From: Anaerolineae bacterium
Lineage (GTDB): Bacteria > Chloroflexota > Anaerolineae > Promineifilales > Promineifilaceae
Direction of reading: 5' to 3'
DNA: 64,000 nt
NCBI GenBank assembly: GCA_023384355.1
Contig: JAHDWL010000002.1
Span: 95,667 to 159,666, forward strand
Part shown: positions 53,161-61,793 of the stretch, piece by piece
Layout: the number at the start of each line of letters is the position of its first letter
Numbering within the stretch: the first letter of the stretch is position 1
The notes under the pieces: generated by a model
Databases searched by the model: none
The model's input: only the letters and a program-made list of their open reading frames with translations
What the model was told of the DNA's origin: nothing
Translations under genes and position numbers: made by a program

Positions 53161-53189
53161 ATTCTATTACATCCGACGGTTCTGGTCAG
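53161..53189 (-). promoter_or_regulatory. pcrA promoter, leaderless type
   Basis: A -35 CTGACC (53184-53189) and -10 TAGAAT (53161-53166) with a 17-bp spacer. The predicted start coincides with the pcrA ATG at 53153, and no Shine-Dalgarno sequence lies before it. Confidence 0.6.
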
Positions 53190-53276
53190 CCTTTGCCTCG
53201 CCGTTATGATCGACGATACGGGCATGAATGGTTTATACTGTGCGTTAATATGCCCAGTAACAGGCCCTGACGATTT

Positions 53277-54587
53277 ATGGAATCCCGGTTGTTTTTTGAA
53301 ATCAGCGTCCTCGCCATCCTGGTCTTGCTCAACGGCGTGTTCGCGCTGGCCGAGCTGTCCATCGTCTCTTCGCGTCGTGAGCGATTGCAGATGCTTGTTG
53401 ACGGTGGCAACAAGGGCGCGGCGATCGCCCTGCGCATGGCCCAGGAGCCGACGGCGCTCCTTTCGACGGTGCAGATCGGGATCACGCTCATCGGAATTTT
53501 GGCCGGCGCGTTCGGCAGCGCCGCCCTGTCGGACGAGCTTTCGTCGCTACTTGCTCCTGTCCCGGTGATCGGCCAATACAGCCGGGGGATTGCCCTGGCC
53601 ATTGTGGTCGGCACGATCACCTTCTTCAATGTCGTGCTGGGCGAGCTGGTCCCCAAACGGTTGGCGTTGCGCGATCCTGAGCGCATTGCGGCGTCAGTGG
53701 CCCGACCAATGAGCGCCCTGTCGAAGATGGCCCGGCCGCTGGTGCGTCTGCTCACGTTGGCCACGTCTTTCTTTTTGCGGCTGCTCGGCATTCATGGCGA
53801 CGTCAGCGAAAACCAGATTACCGAGGAGGAGATCAAGGTCCTCGTGGAGCAGGGGGCGCAGGCCGGTGTATTTGAAGAGGCCGAGCGCGATATGGTCGAG
53901 AGCATCTTCCGCTTCGGCGACCGGCAATTGCGCTCGATCATGACTCCACGCACGGAAATTGTCTGGCTCGATATCAATGATACCGAAGAAGAGATACGCG
54001 AGGCGGTGAGCCACAGCCACCACTCGCGGTTTCCTGTGTGCGACGGCTCCCTCGATCGCGTTTTGGGGCTTGTGCAGGCCAAGGATCTGCTGTCGAACAG
54101 CTGGACCGGCCAACCGTTCGACCTGCGGTCGGTGCTGCACGCGCCGCTGTTCCTGCCGGAGACGATGCTGGCCCTGCGGGCGCTGGAACGGTTCAAGCAA
54201 ACGGGCATCCAGGGCGCGTTGCTGGTCGACGAGTTCGGCGGCGTCGAGGGTATGGTGACGCTGATGGACATGATGGAGGCCATCGTTGGCGACATCCCGA
54301 CGCTGGAGGAGATTGCTGAGCCGCCCATCGTTCAGCGTGAGGATGGTTCCTATCTCGTTGAGGGTTATCTCGACGTGGAGGATTTGAAGGAGCTGCTTGA
54401 AGTAGACGAACTGCCGGACGAGGAAGATTATCAGACCCTCGGTGGTTTCATGGTCGTGCTTATTGGTCGCCTGCCAAGGGTGGGCGATCATCTGGTCTGG
54501 CAGGAATTCCGGTTCGAGGTCGTCGATATGGACGGCAATCGCGTTGACAAGGTGCTCGTCGAACGCCGGAGAGAGGCGGCCGAATAA
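53277..54587 (+). CDS. CNNM/CorC-HlyC family protein (DUF21, CBS pair, CorC_HlyC)
   Basis: 436 residues. The N-terminal DUF21 membrane region (about 1-190) has four helices and the motifs LNGVFALAELSIVSSRRERL and VVLGELVPKRLAL. Two CBS domains follow at about 205-335 (IMTPRTEIVWLDI, FPVCDGSLDRVLGLVQAKDLL), then the transporter-associated CorC_HlyC domain (DEEDYQTLGGFMV). Family members are linked to Mg2+/Co2+ efflux. It is divergent from pcrA. A TATACT at 53234-53239 may be its -10. Confidence 0.92.
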   Translation: MESRLFFEISVLAILVLLNGVFALAELSIVSSRRERLQMLVDGGNKGAAIALRMAQEPTALLSTVQIGITLIGILAGAFGSAALSDELSSLLAPVPVIGQYSRGIALAIVVGTITFFNVVLGELVPKRLALRDPERIAASVARPMSALSKMARPLVRLLTLATSFFLRLLGIHGDVSENQITEEEIKVLVEQGAQAGVFEEAERDMVESIFRFGDRQLRSIMTPRTEIVWLDINDTEEEIREAVSHSHHSRFPVCDGSLDRVLGLVQAKDLLSNSWTGQPFDLRSVLHAPLFLPETMLALRALERFKQTGIQGALLVDEFGGVEGMVTLMDMMEAIVGDIPTLEEIAEPPIVQREDGSYLVEGYLDVEDLKELLEVDELPDEEDYQTLGGFMVVLIGRLPRVGDHLVWQEFRFEVVDMDGNRVDKVLVERRREAAE

Positions 54588-54624
54588 TTGGCCTCAAGGT
54601 GCCCATTGCCCGGCTCCATCCCGT

Positions 54625-54653
54625 TTGACACCCGGCCTCGCCTCTGCTAGAAT
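54625..54653 (+). promoter_or_regulatory. tRNA-Glu(CUC) promoter
   Basis: A perfect -35 TTGACA (54625-54630), 17-bp spacer and extended -10 TGC-TAGAAT (54648-54653). The start near 54660 is just before the tRNA. Confidence 0.8.
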
Positions 54654-54665
54654 TCACCTTCGCTG

Positions 54666-54738
54666 GCCCCATTCGTCTAGCGGCCCAGGACGCGGCCCTC
54701 TCAAGGCCGAAACAGGGGTTCGAGTCCCCTATGGGGCA
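54666..54738 (+). tRNA. tRNA-Glu (anticodon CUC)
   Basis: A 73-nt cloverleaf. The acceptor stem GCCCCAT/ATGGGGC and discriminator A are intact. The anticodon arm CGGCC-CTCTCAA-GGCCG has CTC, and the T arm is AGGGG-TTCGAGT-CCCCT. CCA is not encoded. It occupies the 328-base gap between the CNNM and UbiB-type genes; the rest of that gap holds its promoter, its terminator and a possible -10 for the next gene. Confidence 0.96.
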
Positions 54739-54740
54739 TC

Positions 54741-54774
54741 ATCCGCATGTGGCAATCCACATGCGGATTTTTTA
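54741..54774 (+). terminator. tRNA-Glu(CUC) terminator
   Basis: A 12-bp perfect stem ATCCGCATGTGG/CCACATGCGGAT (54741-54752 with 54757-54768) with a CAAT loop, followed by TTTTTATTA. Confidence 0.88.
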
Positions 54775-54872
54775 TTATCAGACGACATCCCCCTCTTGCG
54801 GAATCTGATGCGTGACCAGACCGCGCGCCATGATTATACGGACTTGTAGAATAAGAATATTGCGCTCGATTT

Positions 54873-54881
54873 TGGTACAAT
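54873..54881 (+). promoter_or_regulatory. possible extended -10 for the UbiB-like gene
   Basis: TGG-TACAAT (TACAAT at 54876-54881) lies about 38 bp before the start; no -35 is recognisable. Confidence 0.35.
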
Positions 54882-54918
54882 TGTCTTTAAGCGATAAAGT
54901 CGATCTGTTCGTGGGGTG

Positions 54919-56631
54919 ATGGAAGGTCACTCCCCGGTAGATCATATGTCATCTATGGACAACCAGACCGCAATCGATCAATTCCGCTACCGGAAAATCC
55001 TGCAATTCTTCTCCAGCCTGATTGCCCACATCATCTGGTGGGATCTGGTTGTTCGACGGGTGCCTATGGTCGGCCACAGGGCGGTCGCGACGCGGCCGCA
55101 GCGGTTGCGGGAAATGTCGCGCGAGTTCCGTGGGCTGGCCATCGAGATGGGCGGGGTGATGATCAAACTCGGCCAGTTTCTCAGTTCACGCGTAGATGTC
55201 CTGCCCATCGAAGTGACGGAAGAGCTGAAGGGGCTGCAAGATGAAGTGCCGCCGGCTGATACCGACCAGATGATGGGCTTGCTCCGCGAGCAATTGGGCG
55301 ATATTTCCCGTCGGTTCGAATATATTGAGCCGGAGCCTTTGGCGGCCGCGTCGTTAGGCCAGGTCTACCGGGCGCGGCTGAAGCCGCCACGTGGTTCGAT
55401 CGGCCCCGGGGAACAGGTAGTAATCAAAATCCAGCGACCGCGGATTGAAGAGATGGTGCGCACCGACCTTGCCGCACTCCGCGTCGTGGCAGGCTGGTTG
55501 ATGCGCTACAAACCGATTCGCAAGCGGGCCAATATCCCCGCCTTATTGGAGGAATTTGCCCGCACGCTCTGGGAAGAGTTGAATTATCGCGCCGAGGCGG
55601 ATAACGCCGACCATTTTGCGCGAATTCACGCCAATAACCCGCGAATTTACATCCCCAGGGTCTATCGTGAGCACTCAACGAGCCGGATCGTCGTCCTTGA
55701 GGATGTTGAAGCGCTGAAAATCGGGGACGTCGATGGGATTATTGCAGCAGGTATCGACCCCAAGGAAGTTGCCGACCTGCTCCTGGAGGCTTATTACACC
55801 CAGATTTTCGTGGCTGAGTTCTTCCACGCTGACCCACACCCAGGCAATATGTTTGTCAGGCCATTGGCGCAGCCTCCCGACCCGAACGGAAACGCTCCGG
55901 GTTATCGTGCTTTCCAGCTCATCTTCGTGGACTTTGGCATGGCCGTCAGTGTGCCCAAGGCGATGGGCGAAAACCTGCGCAAAGTCTTGATCGGAGTGGC
56001 CCAGCGCGATTCCCGCGGGCTGACAGAGGCATATCGCGATATGGGCTTTCTGTTGCCGGGGGCCGATCTGGAGCGCATTACCGAAGCGCAGGAGACGGTC
56101 CTCAATCAGATTTACGGCCGTAACCTGCTCGATCTTGCCCAACCCGATCCACGAGAGGTTGAGGCCATCGGTCGCGAATTTCGCGACTTGCTTTACGATT
56201 TCCCCTTCCAAATTCCGCAAGATTTTATCTACCTTGGACGGGCGGTAGGGATGATATCCGGCCTTGTGTCGCGTCTCGATCCCCAAATTAACCCGTGGCG
56301 CCAGTTCGAGCGTTATGGACACCAGCTTATTCGCAGCCAGAGTCTCGCTCACCTGCGCGAACGTGGCCTGGTCGGAATTCTGGAAGCAGTGCGCCCTTAC
56401 CTGGAAACGCCGGTTCGCATCCAGCGTTTGCTTGAAGAAGCTGAAAAGGGCCGTTTGAAGGTGCAGCTAAAGACCGACCGCGATGCCCTGCTGCGTCAGG
56501 ATCGGATGGAGAAGCGCGTCGGCCGGCTCGGTTGGAGCATCGTCACAGCCGCCGGCATCCTCTCGGCGACGATGATCTATCTCGACCGACGGCGCGAGGA
56601 GCGCAGGGATAACGGCCGTTCCAGGGATTGA
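54919..56631 (+). CDS. AarF/ABC1/UbiB-family atypical kinase
   Basis: About 570 residues. The UbiB signatures are present: IKLGQFLSSR (the KxGQ motif that replaces the normal P-loop), AAASLGQVYRARL (Ala-rich loop), VVIKIQRP (Lys), LWEELNYRAEADNADHF, FHADPHPGNMFV (catalytic loop) and VDFGMA (metal Asp). A C-terminal hydrophobic helix (about 545-565) suggests membrane attachment. The family is an ATPase linked to quinone or isoprenoid-lipid metabolism. ATGs at 54946 and 54955 are alternative starts; none has a clean ribosome site. Confidence 0.88.
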   Translation: MEGHSPVDHMSSMDNQTAIDQFRYRKILQFFSSLIAHIIWWDLVVRRVPMVGHRAVATRPQRLREMSREFRGLAIEMGGVMIKLGQFLSSRVDVLPIEVTEELKGLQDEVPPADTDQMMGLLREQLGDISRRFEYIEPEPLAAASLGQVYRARLKPPRGSIGPGEQVVIKIQRPRIEEMVRTDLAALRVVAGWLMRYKPIRKRANIPALLEEFARTLWEELNYRAEADNADHFARIHANNPRIYIPRVYREHSTSRIVVLEDVEALKIGDVDGIIAAGIDPKEVADLLLEAYYTQIFVAEFFHADPHPGNMFVRPLAQPPDPNGNAPGYRAFQLIFVDFGMAVSVPKAMGENLRKVLIGVAQRDSRGLTEAYRDMGFLLPGADLERITEAQETVLNQIYGRNLLDLAQPDPREVEAIGREFRDLLYDFPFQIPQDFIYLGRAVGMISGLVSRLDPQINPWRQFERYGHQLIRSQSLAHLRERGLVGILEAVRPYLETPVRIQRLLEEAEKGRLKVQLKTDRDALLRQDRMEKRVGRLGWSIVTAAGILSATMIYLDRRREERRDNGRSRD

Positions 56632-56635
56632 TCGC

Positions 56636-56980
56636 TTATGGCTCCGAGGGTAATGTATTCGTTGGAGTTAATAACGCCTCGTATTCCTCGCGGGTGATAT
56701 ATCGGCCGCCGGTTATCTCGTGGCTTGTCACTTCGTAGGCTGAGTTTAGATACACGACCGTCGGCATCGGCCGGAAGCAGCGGCTGTCGACGATCGTCTT
56801 GTGCCAGACGTAACCGCCGCTCTCGTTGATCAAGTCGTATTGCTTATCAGCACGCAACCGGACGGGAGCGCCACACCGATCACACTGCACGTAGAAATAG
56901 ATGCCCTGGGAATCGGATGATCCCGATATCGGTCGATTGTCCTGCCCGCTGCTGCCGAAGATTTTCTTCAGGAATCCCAT
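56636..56980 (-). CDS. small cysteine-pair protein, unknown function
   Basis: 114 residues, family not recognised. A short basic N-terminus (MGFLKKIFGSS) precedes a CDRCGAPVRLRADKQYDL segment with a rubredoxin-like Cys-x-x-Cys; only one further Cys (SRCFRP) follows, so a complete four-ligand zinc site within one chain is not obvious. The C-terminus contains GGRYITREEYEAL. It starts 12 bp after the CHAD gene and is probably co-transcribed with it. Confidence 0.65.
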   Translation of the reverse strand: MGFLKKIFGSSGQDNRPISGSSDSQGIYFYVQCDRCGAPVRLRADKQYDLINESGGYVWHKTIVDSRCFRPMPTVVYLNSAYEVTSHEITGGRYITREEYEALLTPTNTLPSEP

Positions 56981-56992
56981 ATATCACTCACC

Positions 56993-57883
56993 CTAAAGGT
57001 TTGCCAGGGTCACGGCCAGGTCGCGTCGCACTTCCGGGCGGTCGAATGCGGTATATAGCGGCCGGAACTCATCCATCAGCCGTGCCAGCTCGGAACGTTG
57101 AAACTGTCGATACGTTGCGGCTTCCGCCCGGCAACATTTCATCTGTTCCAATATTTCATCGGCGACGTTGGCATCATTCAAATCCCCCAACAAATCCTGC
57201 ATCCGGCGACTCAGATCAAACATCTCCCCCGCGCCGTCGCTTAGAATATCTTCAAAGAACGTCAGTGTATAGCGCAGTTCCTTGAACTGGATGCGCAACT
57301 GATGAAACTGGGACGGCGTTGCGTCGGGCATAATTGCGCCCCAGGCGCGTACCGCGCCGAGATGTTGCATGACCATGCCCGGCAGTGCAAAGCGCACCAG
57401 CATGGGAGCGCCTGTTTTTTTTCGCGGCAGCCCCGCTCCTGTCGTCCTGACAAGACTGGAATACCGGTCGATGACGCGCGTGACCTGTTTGCGACCAAGA
57501 TAATCCATGAGTCTGCCGTCCATGACAGATTGTCGTTCGTCCCACCACGCAGCTAATTCGTTCAGCGGCTGGTCGATTTTTTGATTATAGTCGGCGAGCT
57601 TCAGCCGGAAGACGGCCGTGTCCCGGCAAGGGGCCAGGCGACGCATGATCTTGCGCAGTCCCGGCCGGTGTTGCTCCAGGATACCCGGCGCAAAGTAGGG
57701 CGTAAACAGCTTGAAGAGCGTGAACGTGCGCCGGATCGCCTTGCGTGTCTCGTGGACGGCCAACCCGTCGGCCGACGAGCGCAATTCCGGCAAGAATGCG
57801 AGGATCGTCGTTAATTCATCCGCCATGATTAGGCGGCCCGCCTCAGCGATAGACAGGTCAGGGGAAATGAGTGTGTGCGCCAT
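56993..57883 (-). CDS. CHAD-domain protein
   Basis: 296 residues from the ATG at 57883, preceded by GAGGGG; longer in-frame starts run across the intergenic region and the opposite-strand promoter. The CHAD pattern is clear: GLAVHETRKAIRRTFTLFKLF, LAPCRDTAVFRLKL, FHQLRIQFKELRYTLTFFE and LQDLLGDLNDANVA, with regularly spaced basic residues and His. CHAD domains bind polyphosphate and are often near polyphosphate enzymes; none is seen here. All helices look intact. Confidence 0.87.
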   Translation of the reverse strand: MAHTLISPDLSIAEAGRLIMADELTTILAFLPELRSSADGLAVHETRKAIRRTFTLFKLFTPYFAPGILEQHRPGLRKIMRRLAPCRDTAVFRLKLADYNQKIDQPLNELAAWWDERQSVMDGRLMDYLGRKQVTRVIDRYSSLVRTTGAGLPRKKTGAPMLVRFALPGMVMQHLGAVRAWGAIMPDATPSQFHQLRIQFKELRYTLTFFEDILSDGAGEMFDLSRRMQDLLGDLNDANVADEILEQMKCCRAEAATYRQFQRSELARLMDEFRPLYTAFDRPEVRRDLAVTLANL

Positions 57884-57923
57884 GATGACCCCTCTATGAT
57901 ACCATAATCTGGTTGCCCTACGT

Positions 57924-57952
57924 TTGCCCCGGATGCCGCGCGACCGTATAAT
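57924..57952 (+). promoter_or_regulatory. promoter of the small CPxC protein gene
   Basis: A -35 TTGCCC (57924-57929), 17-bp spacer and perfect -10 TATAAT (57947-57952); start near 57959. It is divergent from the CHAD gene. Confidence 0.65.
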
Positions 57953-57997
57953 CACCATGATTCGGCGGGATTTTGCACCGCGCGACGGGAGCATACT

Positions 57998-58246
57998 GTG
58001 GCAATTGCAAGAGTAAAAACAATTGAGGAACAGCGGGCGGAGCAAAAGGCGGCCCTGGAACGAATTCGTAACGGACTGGCGACGCGGGTCCGCATTCTGG
58101 TTCCGCTCAATGCCTGTCCCGTGTGTCGGGCGCATGAGGGGGCCTACGAGTTCGACGAAGTGCCTGAATTGCCGATTGAAGGTTGCTCACGTCCGGGCGA
58201 GTGTGACGCCGTTTACGCCCCGGTGCTCGATCTTTTCGGCCCGTAG
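57998..58246 (+). CDS. small protein with CPVC motif, unknown function
   Basis: 82 residues with a GTG start and GGGAG upstream. The first 30 residues form a charged helix (VKTIEEQRAEQKAALERI). The second half has CPVCRAHEGAYEF, EVPELPIEGCS and GECDAVYAP. The Cys-Pro-x-Cys pair followed by a Pro-x-x-x-Gly-Cys element resembles the C-terminal zinc-like motif of Mu gpF-type phage head proteins (CPxC then a proline/His/Cys stretch). No phage gene is near, so the resemblance may be shared metal chemistry only. Its own promoter supports a real gene. Confidence 0.7.
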   Translation: MAIARVKTIEEQRAEQKAALERIRNGLATRVRILVPLNACPVCRAHEGAYEFDEVPELPIEGCSRPGECDAVYAPVLDLFGP

Positions 58247-58261
58247 CCGGGCGCGCCGGCG

Positions 58262-59257
58262 CTAATACGTGTCGTCCGGCTCATCCTCGTCCTGTCCGTC
58301 GTTTGTTTCCCAGGGTCTCGGGTTACGCGGCCGCCACCCGCTTTCCGCGCCGAACAGGTCACCCTCATCGGCTTGCTCCAGTCCAAGATTAAAGACGATA
58401 TCCGCCAGGTTTTCGGCGCTCATCTCCCATCCTTCGCGTTCGACTTCTTCCAACTGATATTCCAGGGCATCCCGCTCGACCAACTTCTCCGCCACGCGCG
58501 ACCGCAGGTCAGCGGCCATTTCTTCGAGAAGATCTCGCCCAACCGCCGCGGCGCGCTCGGCGCGACGCATCAGGCGCGTGCTGTGGTGATTCTCAAGCAT
58601 TGCCAGTTCGGCGGCGATTTCCTCCAGGCGACGCCGGCAGCGGTCGACCTCGTGTTGCAGGGCGGTCGCCAACTCTTCGGGTGTATCCGGCTCGTGCGTA
58701 ATCGAATCAGGCTCGCCGGCTAACGCTTCAAGCCGCTCCAGATCGCCCGCGGCATAGGCGGCGTTGATGGCCATCATCAAATCGGTGCGATAGGCACGAT
58801 CAGCGTCATTCAGCGCCAGATCAGGATGAAACCGTCGCGCCAGACTGCGATAGAGTTGTTTGAGCGCAGCCAGCCGGTTGCCTTCAGGTGCCGGATGCGG
58901 CGTTTCGGCCGTTTTCCGATAACGAAATGCCCCTGACGTCGCGGCACTCTCCTGGAAATGCCACGATTCACTATCCTCGGTTCCCTCCGATTCTGCGGGC
59001 AGATCGTAGATTAAGTCGATTTGTCGACGTATCTGGCGTCGCAGTTCGTCGATTTCGGCCTGCAGGTCATCCAGCCGATTGCTCAGGTTCCCCAACCGGG
59101 CGTGCACCTTGTACTCAAACGCACTGATGGCCGCCAGCAGTTCGGCAAGCTGGGCTTCGGCGTCAATGAGTTGCGGCCGAAGCTCATCGAGTAAAGCCTG
59201 GAGTTCACCAATGCGCTCGTGCCAGTTTTCGCCGGTTTTGGTTAACTCGCTGTCCAT
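58262..59257 (-). CDS. J-domain protein with flanking coiled coils
   Basis: 331 residues. The N-terminal ~85 residues are coiled coil (ALLDELRPQLIDAEAQLAEL). A J domain lies at about 127-185: LAALKQLYRSLARRFHPDLAL with His-Pro-Asp at 144-146, which stimulates DnaK ATPase. A second coiled coil spans about 195-280. Unlike DnaJ, the J domain is central and there is no Gly/Phe or zinc region, so it is a specialised co-chaperone (type III) with unknown client. Confidence 0.83.
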   Translation of the reverse strand: MDSELTKTGENWHERIGELQALLDELRPQLIDAEAQLAELLAAISAFEYKVHARLGNLSNRLDDLQAEIDELRRQIRRQIDLIYDLPAESEGTEDSESWHFQESAATSGAFRYRKTAETPHPAPEGNRLAALKQLYRSLARRFHPDLALNDADRAYRTDLMMAINAAYAAGDLERLEALAGEPDSITHEPDTPEELATALQHEVDRCRRRLEEIAAELAMLENHHSTRLMRRAERAAAVGRDLLEEMAADLRSRVAEKLVERDALEYQLEEVEREGWEMSAENLADIVFNLGLEQADEGDLFGAESGWRPRNPRPWETNDGQDEDEPDDTY

Positions 59258-59365
59258 CAGGTCAATTCAGATCGCAGTGATTCTGCCAGGTCACATGATA
59301 ACACACCGGCGGGGTGATGGGGCAAAAAACAAGAGACGAATCAATTAAACAGGGATATACCTGAG

Positions 59366-59395
59366 GAGGCGGAGAGGTTGTTCCCTGTCCGCCTC
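59366..59395. terminator. hairpin between the alpha/beta hydrolase and J-protein genes
   Basis: A 7-bp stem GAGGCGG/CCGCCTC (59366-59372 with 59389-59395) lies just after the hydrolase stop. No T run follows on either strand, so a terminator function is only possible. Confidence 0.35.
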
Positions 59396-59433
59396 ATTCG
59401 CCTTGGGTCGCGCCCTGCCTGTGACTGGGTTCC

Positions 59434-60759
59434 CTAATCCATCCGATTCGTACCGGCCAGTACCGTGTTCACCATGACATCGACCACCTTTCCGGCCTCA
59501 TCTACCCAGGGGCTATGCCCGGAGTGCTCGAACCAGATTAACTGCTTGTATGGGGCCTCCAGCTTCTGAAGGTAATCTTCCGCCAGTGCCGGAGGAGCGT
59601 TTACGTCGTGTCGACCTTCCAAAAGATAGATGGGTACTTCCAGATGTGGCGCTTGCGTGCGGAGATCAACCTCCCAAAGCTGCGAGTAGACCACGTCCAT
59701 GGTGGCGATTAACCCTCGCGCGTAATTAACCTTGTCATACAGACCGTATTCAGGTGAAGCAATGTCGCCGATAGTGTCGTATCCGGGGCCGGTGATTGCC
59801 GGGTTACTCATCATGACCTGGCTGAGATACAACAGGTATTCGGCAGCTTTTCGGGCGACGCCGTCCCCGTAATAGGGCGGAGGGCCCTGCCGCATCAACG
59901 TCCCGACTTTCTTGAAGTCGCCCTTTCCAAATGCCGTCTGCAAGGCGAGGTTGTAGCAATAGCTGTCGGTCTCCAGAAATGACACCATCTGGGCCGCACC
60001 GACGAAGGCATGGTACATGTCAGGGGAGCGTTGTACCAGCCAGATACCCAGGACAGTGCCCCATGACTCTCCCAGGATATAGATTTTGTCCTGGTTAAAG
60101 CGTTGCCTCAGATAGAGCGTCAGGGCGTGTCCGTCGGCTATGTATCGTTCGGGCGTTAATCCGGCCAAATCGACGGCATGATAGGATTTCCCCGCGCCGG
60201 GCTGTTCCCAGTTGACCACCACGAAGTGTTTTTCCAGATCGCCGAGTTGCTTGCGTGTGGCGGCCAGCTGGCTGCCGCCCGGCCCACCGGCCAGGAACAG
60301 GAGAACCGGTTTCGTCCGATCGTGGCCGCGGATTGAGACCCATTGCTTGCTGCCGTTCAATTCGACCTGTTCCAGTTCAGCGATGCTGCCGGGAATGGAG
60401 CGGCCGCTCGCATCGACGATAGGGGGCGTGGTTGCGAACCATTGCGACATAAAAACCGCCAGAATCGAGACGGCGATGATGGCGGCAATGATGAGCAACC
60501 TGTATGGCAACGTCTCGGCCCGCGTGAGCAGGAGGAAGATCAAGCCCGCGTCGGCCAACCCCAAGGCCAGCCAGCCGTACCACGGCACCGCTGTGGCCAG
60601 TGGCAGCAAAATCACCGGCACCGTTGACAATGCTACGATAAGTCCGCCCACTACCTTGAGTATGCCCCAACCAACCCTGCCCGCAGCCCGCCTGGCGGAG
60701 AATCGGTTTGCCCCCGCCGGCGAGTCCGCGCTAATCTTTGAACCCGATAATGTGCTCAT
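59434..60759 (-). CDS. membrane-anchored alpha/beta hydrolase (proline iminopeptidase-like)
   Basis: 441 residues from the ATG at 60759, which has AAGGAGAT upstream. The first ~110 residues hold three or four hydrophobic helices. The alpha/beta-hydrolase domain then shows LFLAGGPGGSQL (oxyanion HGGPG-type loop), ILGESWGTVLG (nucleophile Ser), LEGRHDVN (acid Asp) and HSGHSPW (His), the order of the S33 peptidase family. Which side of the membrane the catalytic domain faces is unclear. It ends a small minus-strand group with two short proteins, next to a LAL regulator. Confidence 0.85.
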   Translation of the reverse strand: MSTLSGSKISADSPAGANRFSARRAAGRVGWGILKVVGGLIVALSTVPVILLPLATAVPWYGWLALGLADAGLIFLLLTRAETLPYRLLIIAAIIAVSILAVFMSQWFATTPPIVDASGRSIPGSIAELEQVELNGSKQWVSIRGHDRTKPVLLFLAGGPGGSQLAATRKQLGDLEKHFVVVNWEQPGAGKSYHAVDLAGLTPERYIADGHALTLYLRQRFNQDKIYILGESWGTVLGIWLVQRSPDMYHAFVGAAQMVSFLETDSYCYNLALQTAFGKGDFKKVGTLMRQGPPPYYGDGVARKAAEYLLYLSQVMMSNPAITGPGYDTIGDIASPEYGLYDKVNYARGLIATMDVVYSQLWEVDLRTQAPHLEVPIYLLEGRHDVNAPPALAEDYLQKLEAPYKQLIWFEHSGHSPWVDEAGKVVDVMVNTVLAGTNRMD

Positions 60760-60834
60760 GGTTATCTCCTTCTGACAATAGTGGCCGTTTAGCCCGGCCA
60801 AACCGGTTAAATGAATCGATGTGGACGATAGTGT

Positions 60835-61404
60835 TCATCGGAGCGACGCCACGAACGACTCTACCATTGCCTGATCCCACCTCTCGGCCGGGGCGGAGAT
60901 GTTGATCAACGCTTGCCCGCCCTTGCCCGCGAAGATGGCGGTGGCCGAACGATATTGCCGGTTGTCGTGGGTGAGTCCGTCGCTGATGATCAACGTTGTC
61001 TCCTGGCCCCGGATCAGGCAGGGGATGTATTGAACGATTACACTCGCGGCCGCCTCTTCCATGCCGGCCGCCCAACGCAATTGCTGCTCGAACGTGACCG
61101 GATCGAGGTTCACGGTCTCCGGCAATTGAAACAGATAGACATGGCTATTGGTGTCGACGTCGCGGTAGGCGACCAGCGCGAAATCGGCGACGTTGACCGC
61201 ATAGGCATCGATAAATCGATCGGGCACGTCATATTCGGCGATTGAACGACCGACATCGGTTACGGAAGTCGGTTCGCTCTCCACTACCTGCGTGAAGACC
61301 CAACCGGCTGACCGGATAATAATGAAGCCGGCGGCTATCAGGCTCATCGTTAAGAAGAGCGTGCTGCCGGCGATGATCAGGATAATCTTGTGCGTGCGAT
61401 TCAT
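60835..61404 (-). CDS. single-TM protein, unknown function
   Basis: 189 residues from the ATG at 61404 with GGAAGA upstream. A signal-anchor helix at about 6-30 (IILIIAGSTLFLTMSLIAAG) is followed by an extracytoplasmic domain of about 150 residues with no cofactor or catalytic motif I can name. YRSATAIFAGKGGQALINIS and a final FVASLR look like a small alpha/beta domain. It lies between the 80-residue protein gene (28 bp upstream) and the hydrolase gene (75 bp downstream). Family not recognised. Confidence 0.65.
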   Translation of the reverse strand: MNRTHKIILIIAGSTLFLTMSLIAAGFIIIRSAGWVFTQVVESEPTSVTDVGRSIAEYDVPDRFIDAYAVNVADFALVAYRDVDTNSHVYLFQLPETVNLDPVTFEQQLRWAAGMEEAAASVIVQYIPCLIRGQETTLIISDGLTHDNRQYRSATAIFAGKGGQALINISAPAERWDQAMVESFVASLR

Positions 61405-61432
61405 GGCTATCTTCCGTATTCTCAAAATGGTG

Positions 61433-61675
61433 TCAGGTTGCTTGCTTCAATGAAGGTGGCGAATCCAGACGCTGCACGGAAATGAGCAATGCGCCAATGT
61501 CACGGATGCGGCTCAACAGGCCGTGCAGGGCCGCCTGATCCACCACCGTTCCGGTCAGGACGGTGGAACCATCCGGCAGGCGGGTGATGGTCATGTCACC
61601 GAACCAGTCTGCTCTATGATTTTCCAGATGACCCTGGATGCGAATTTCATAAACGACCGGCTGTAGCGCGTCCAT
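61433..61675 (-). CDS. small conserved protein, unknown function
   Basis: 80 residues. YEIRIQGHLENHRADWFGDMTI and GTVVDQAALHGLLSRIRDIG give the impression of a compact alpha/beta module. I recall similar short proteins being frequent in Chloroflexota near transport or stress genes, but no function is established to my knowledge. There is no signal or membrane segment. It is probably co-transcribed with the next two genes. Confidence 0.7.
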   Translation of the reverse strand: MDALQPVVYEIRIQGHLENHRADWFGDMTITRLPDGSTVLTGTVVDQAALHGLLSRIRDIGALLISVQRLDSPPSLKQAT

Positions 61676-61793
61676 TTGCGATCACTCCATCTTAGTTCTG
61701 CCAATTACCGGCAGCTTACACGAGGGAAGATAGGGATGTCGCCTATCGGCCGATAGGTTGACGGGCAGGTTTGGGAAAGGGGAACGAAAGAGG

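Noticed and set aside
56636..56980. Complete four-cysteine zinc ribbon in the 114-residue protein
   Set aside because: Only one CxxC pair and one further Cys are present, so a single-chain zinc ribbon is not supported.
57883..58135. Long N-terminal extension of the CHAD protein
   Set aside because: The frame is open upstream but crosses the intergenic region and the opposite-strand promoter; the ATG at 57883 has a good ribosome site.
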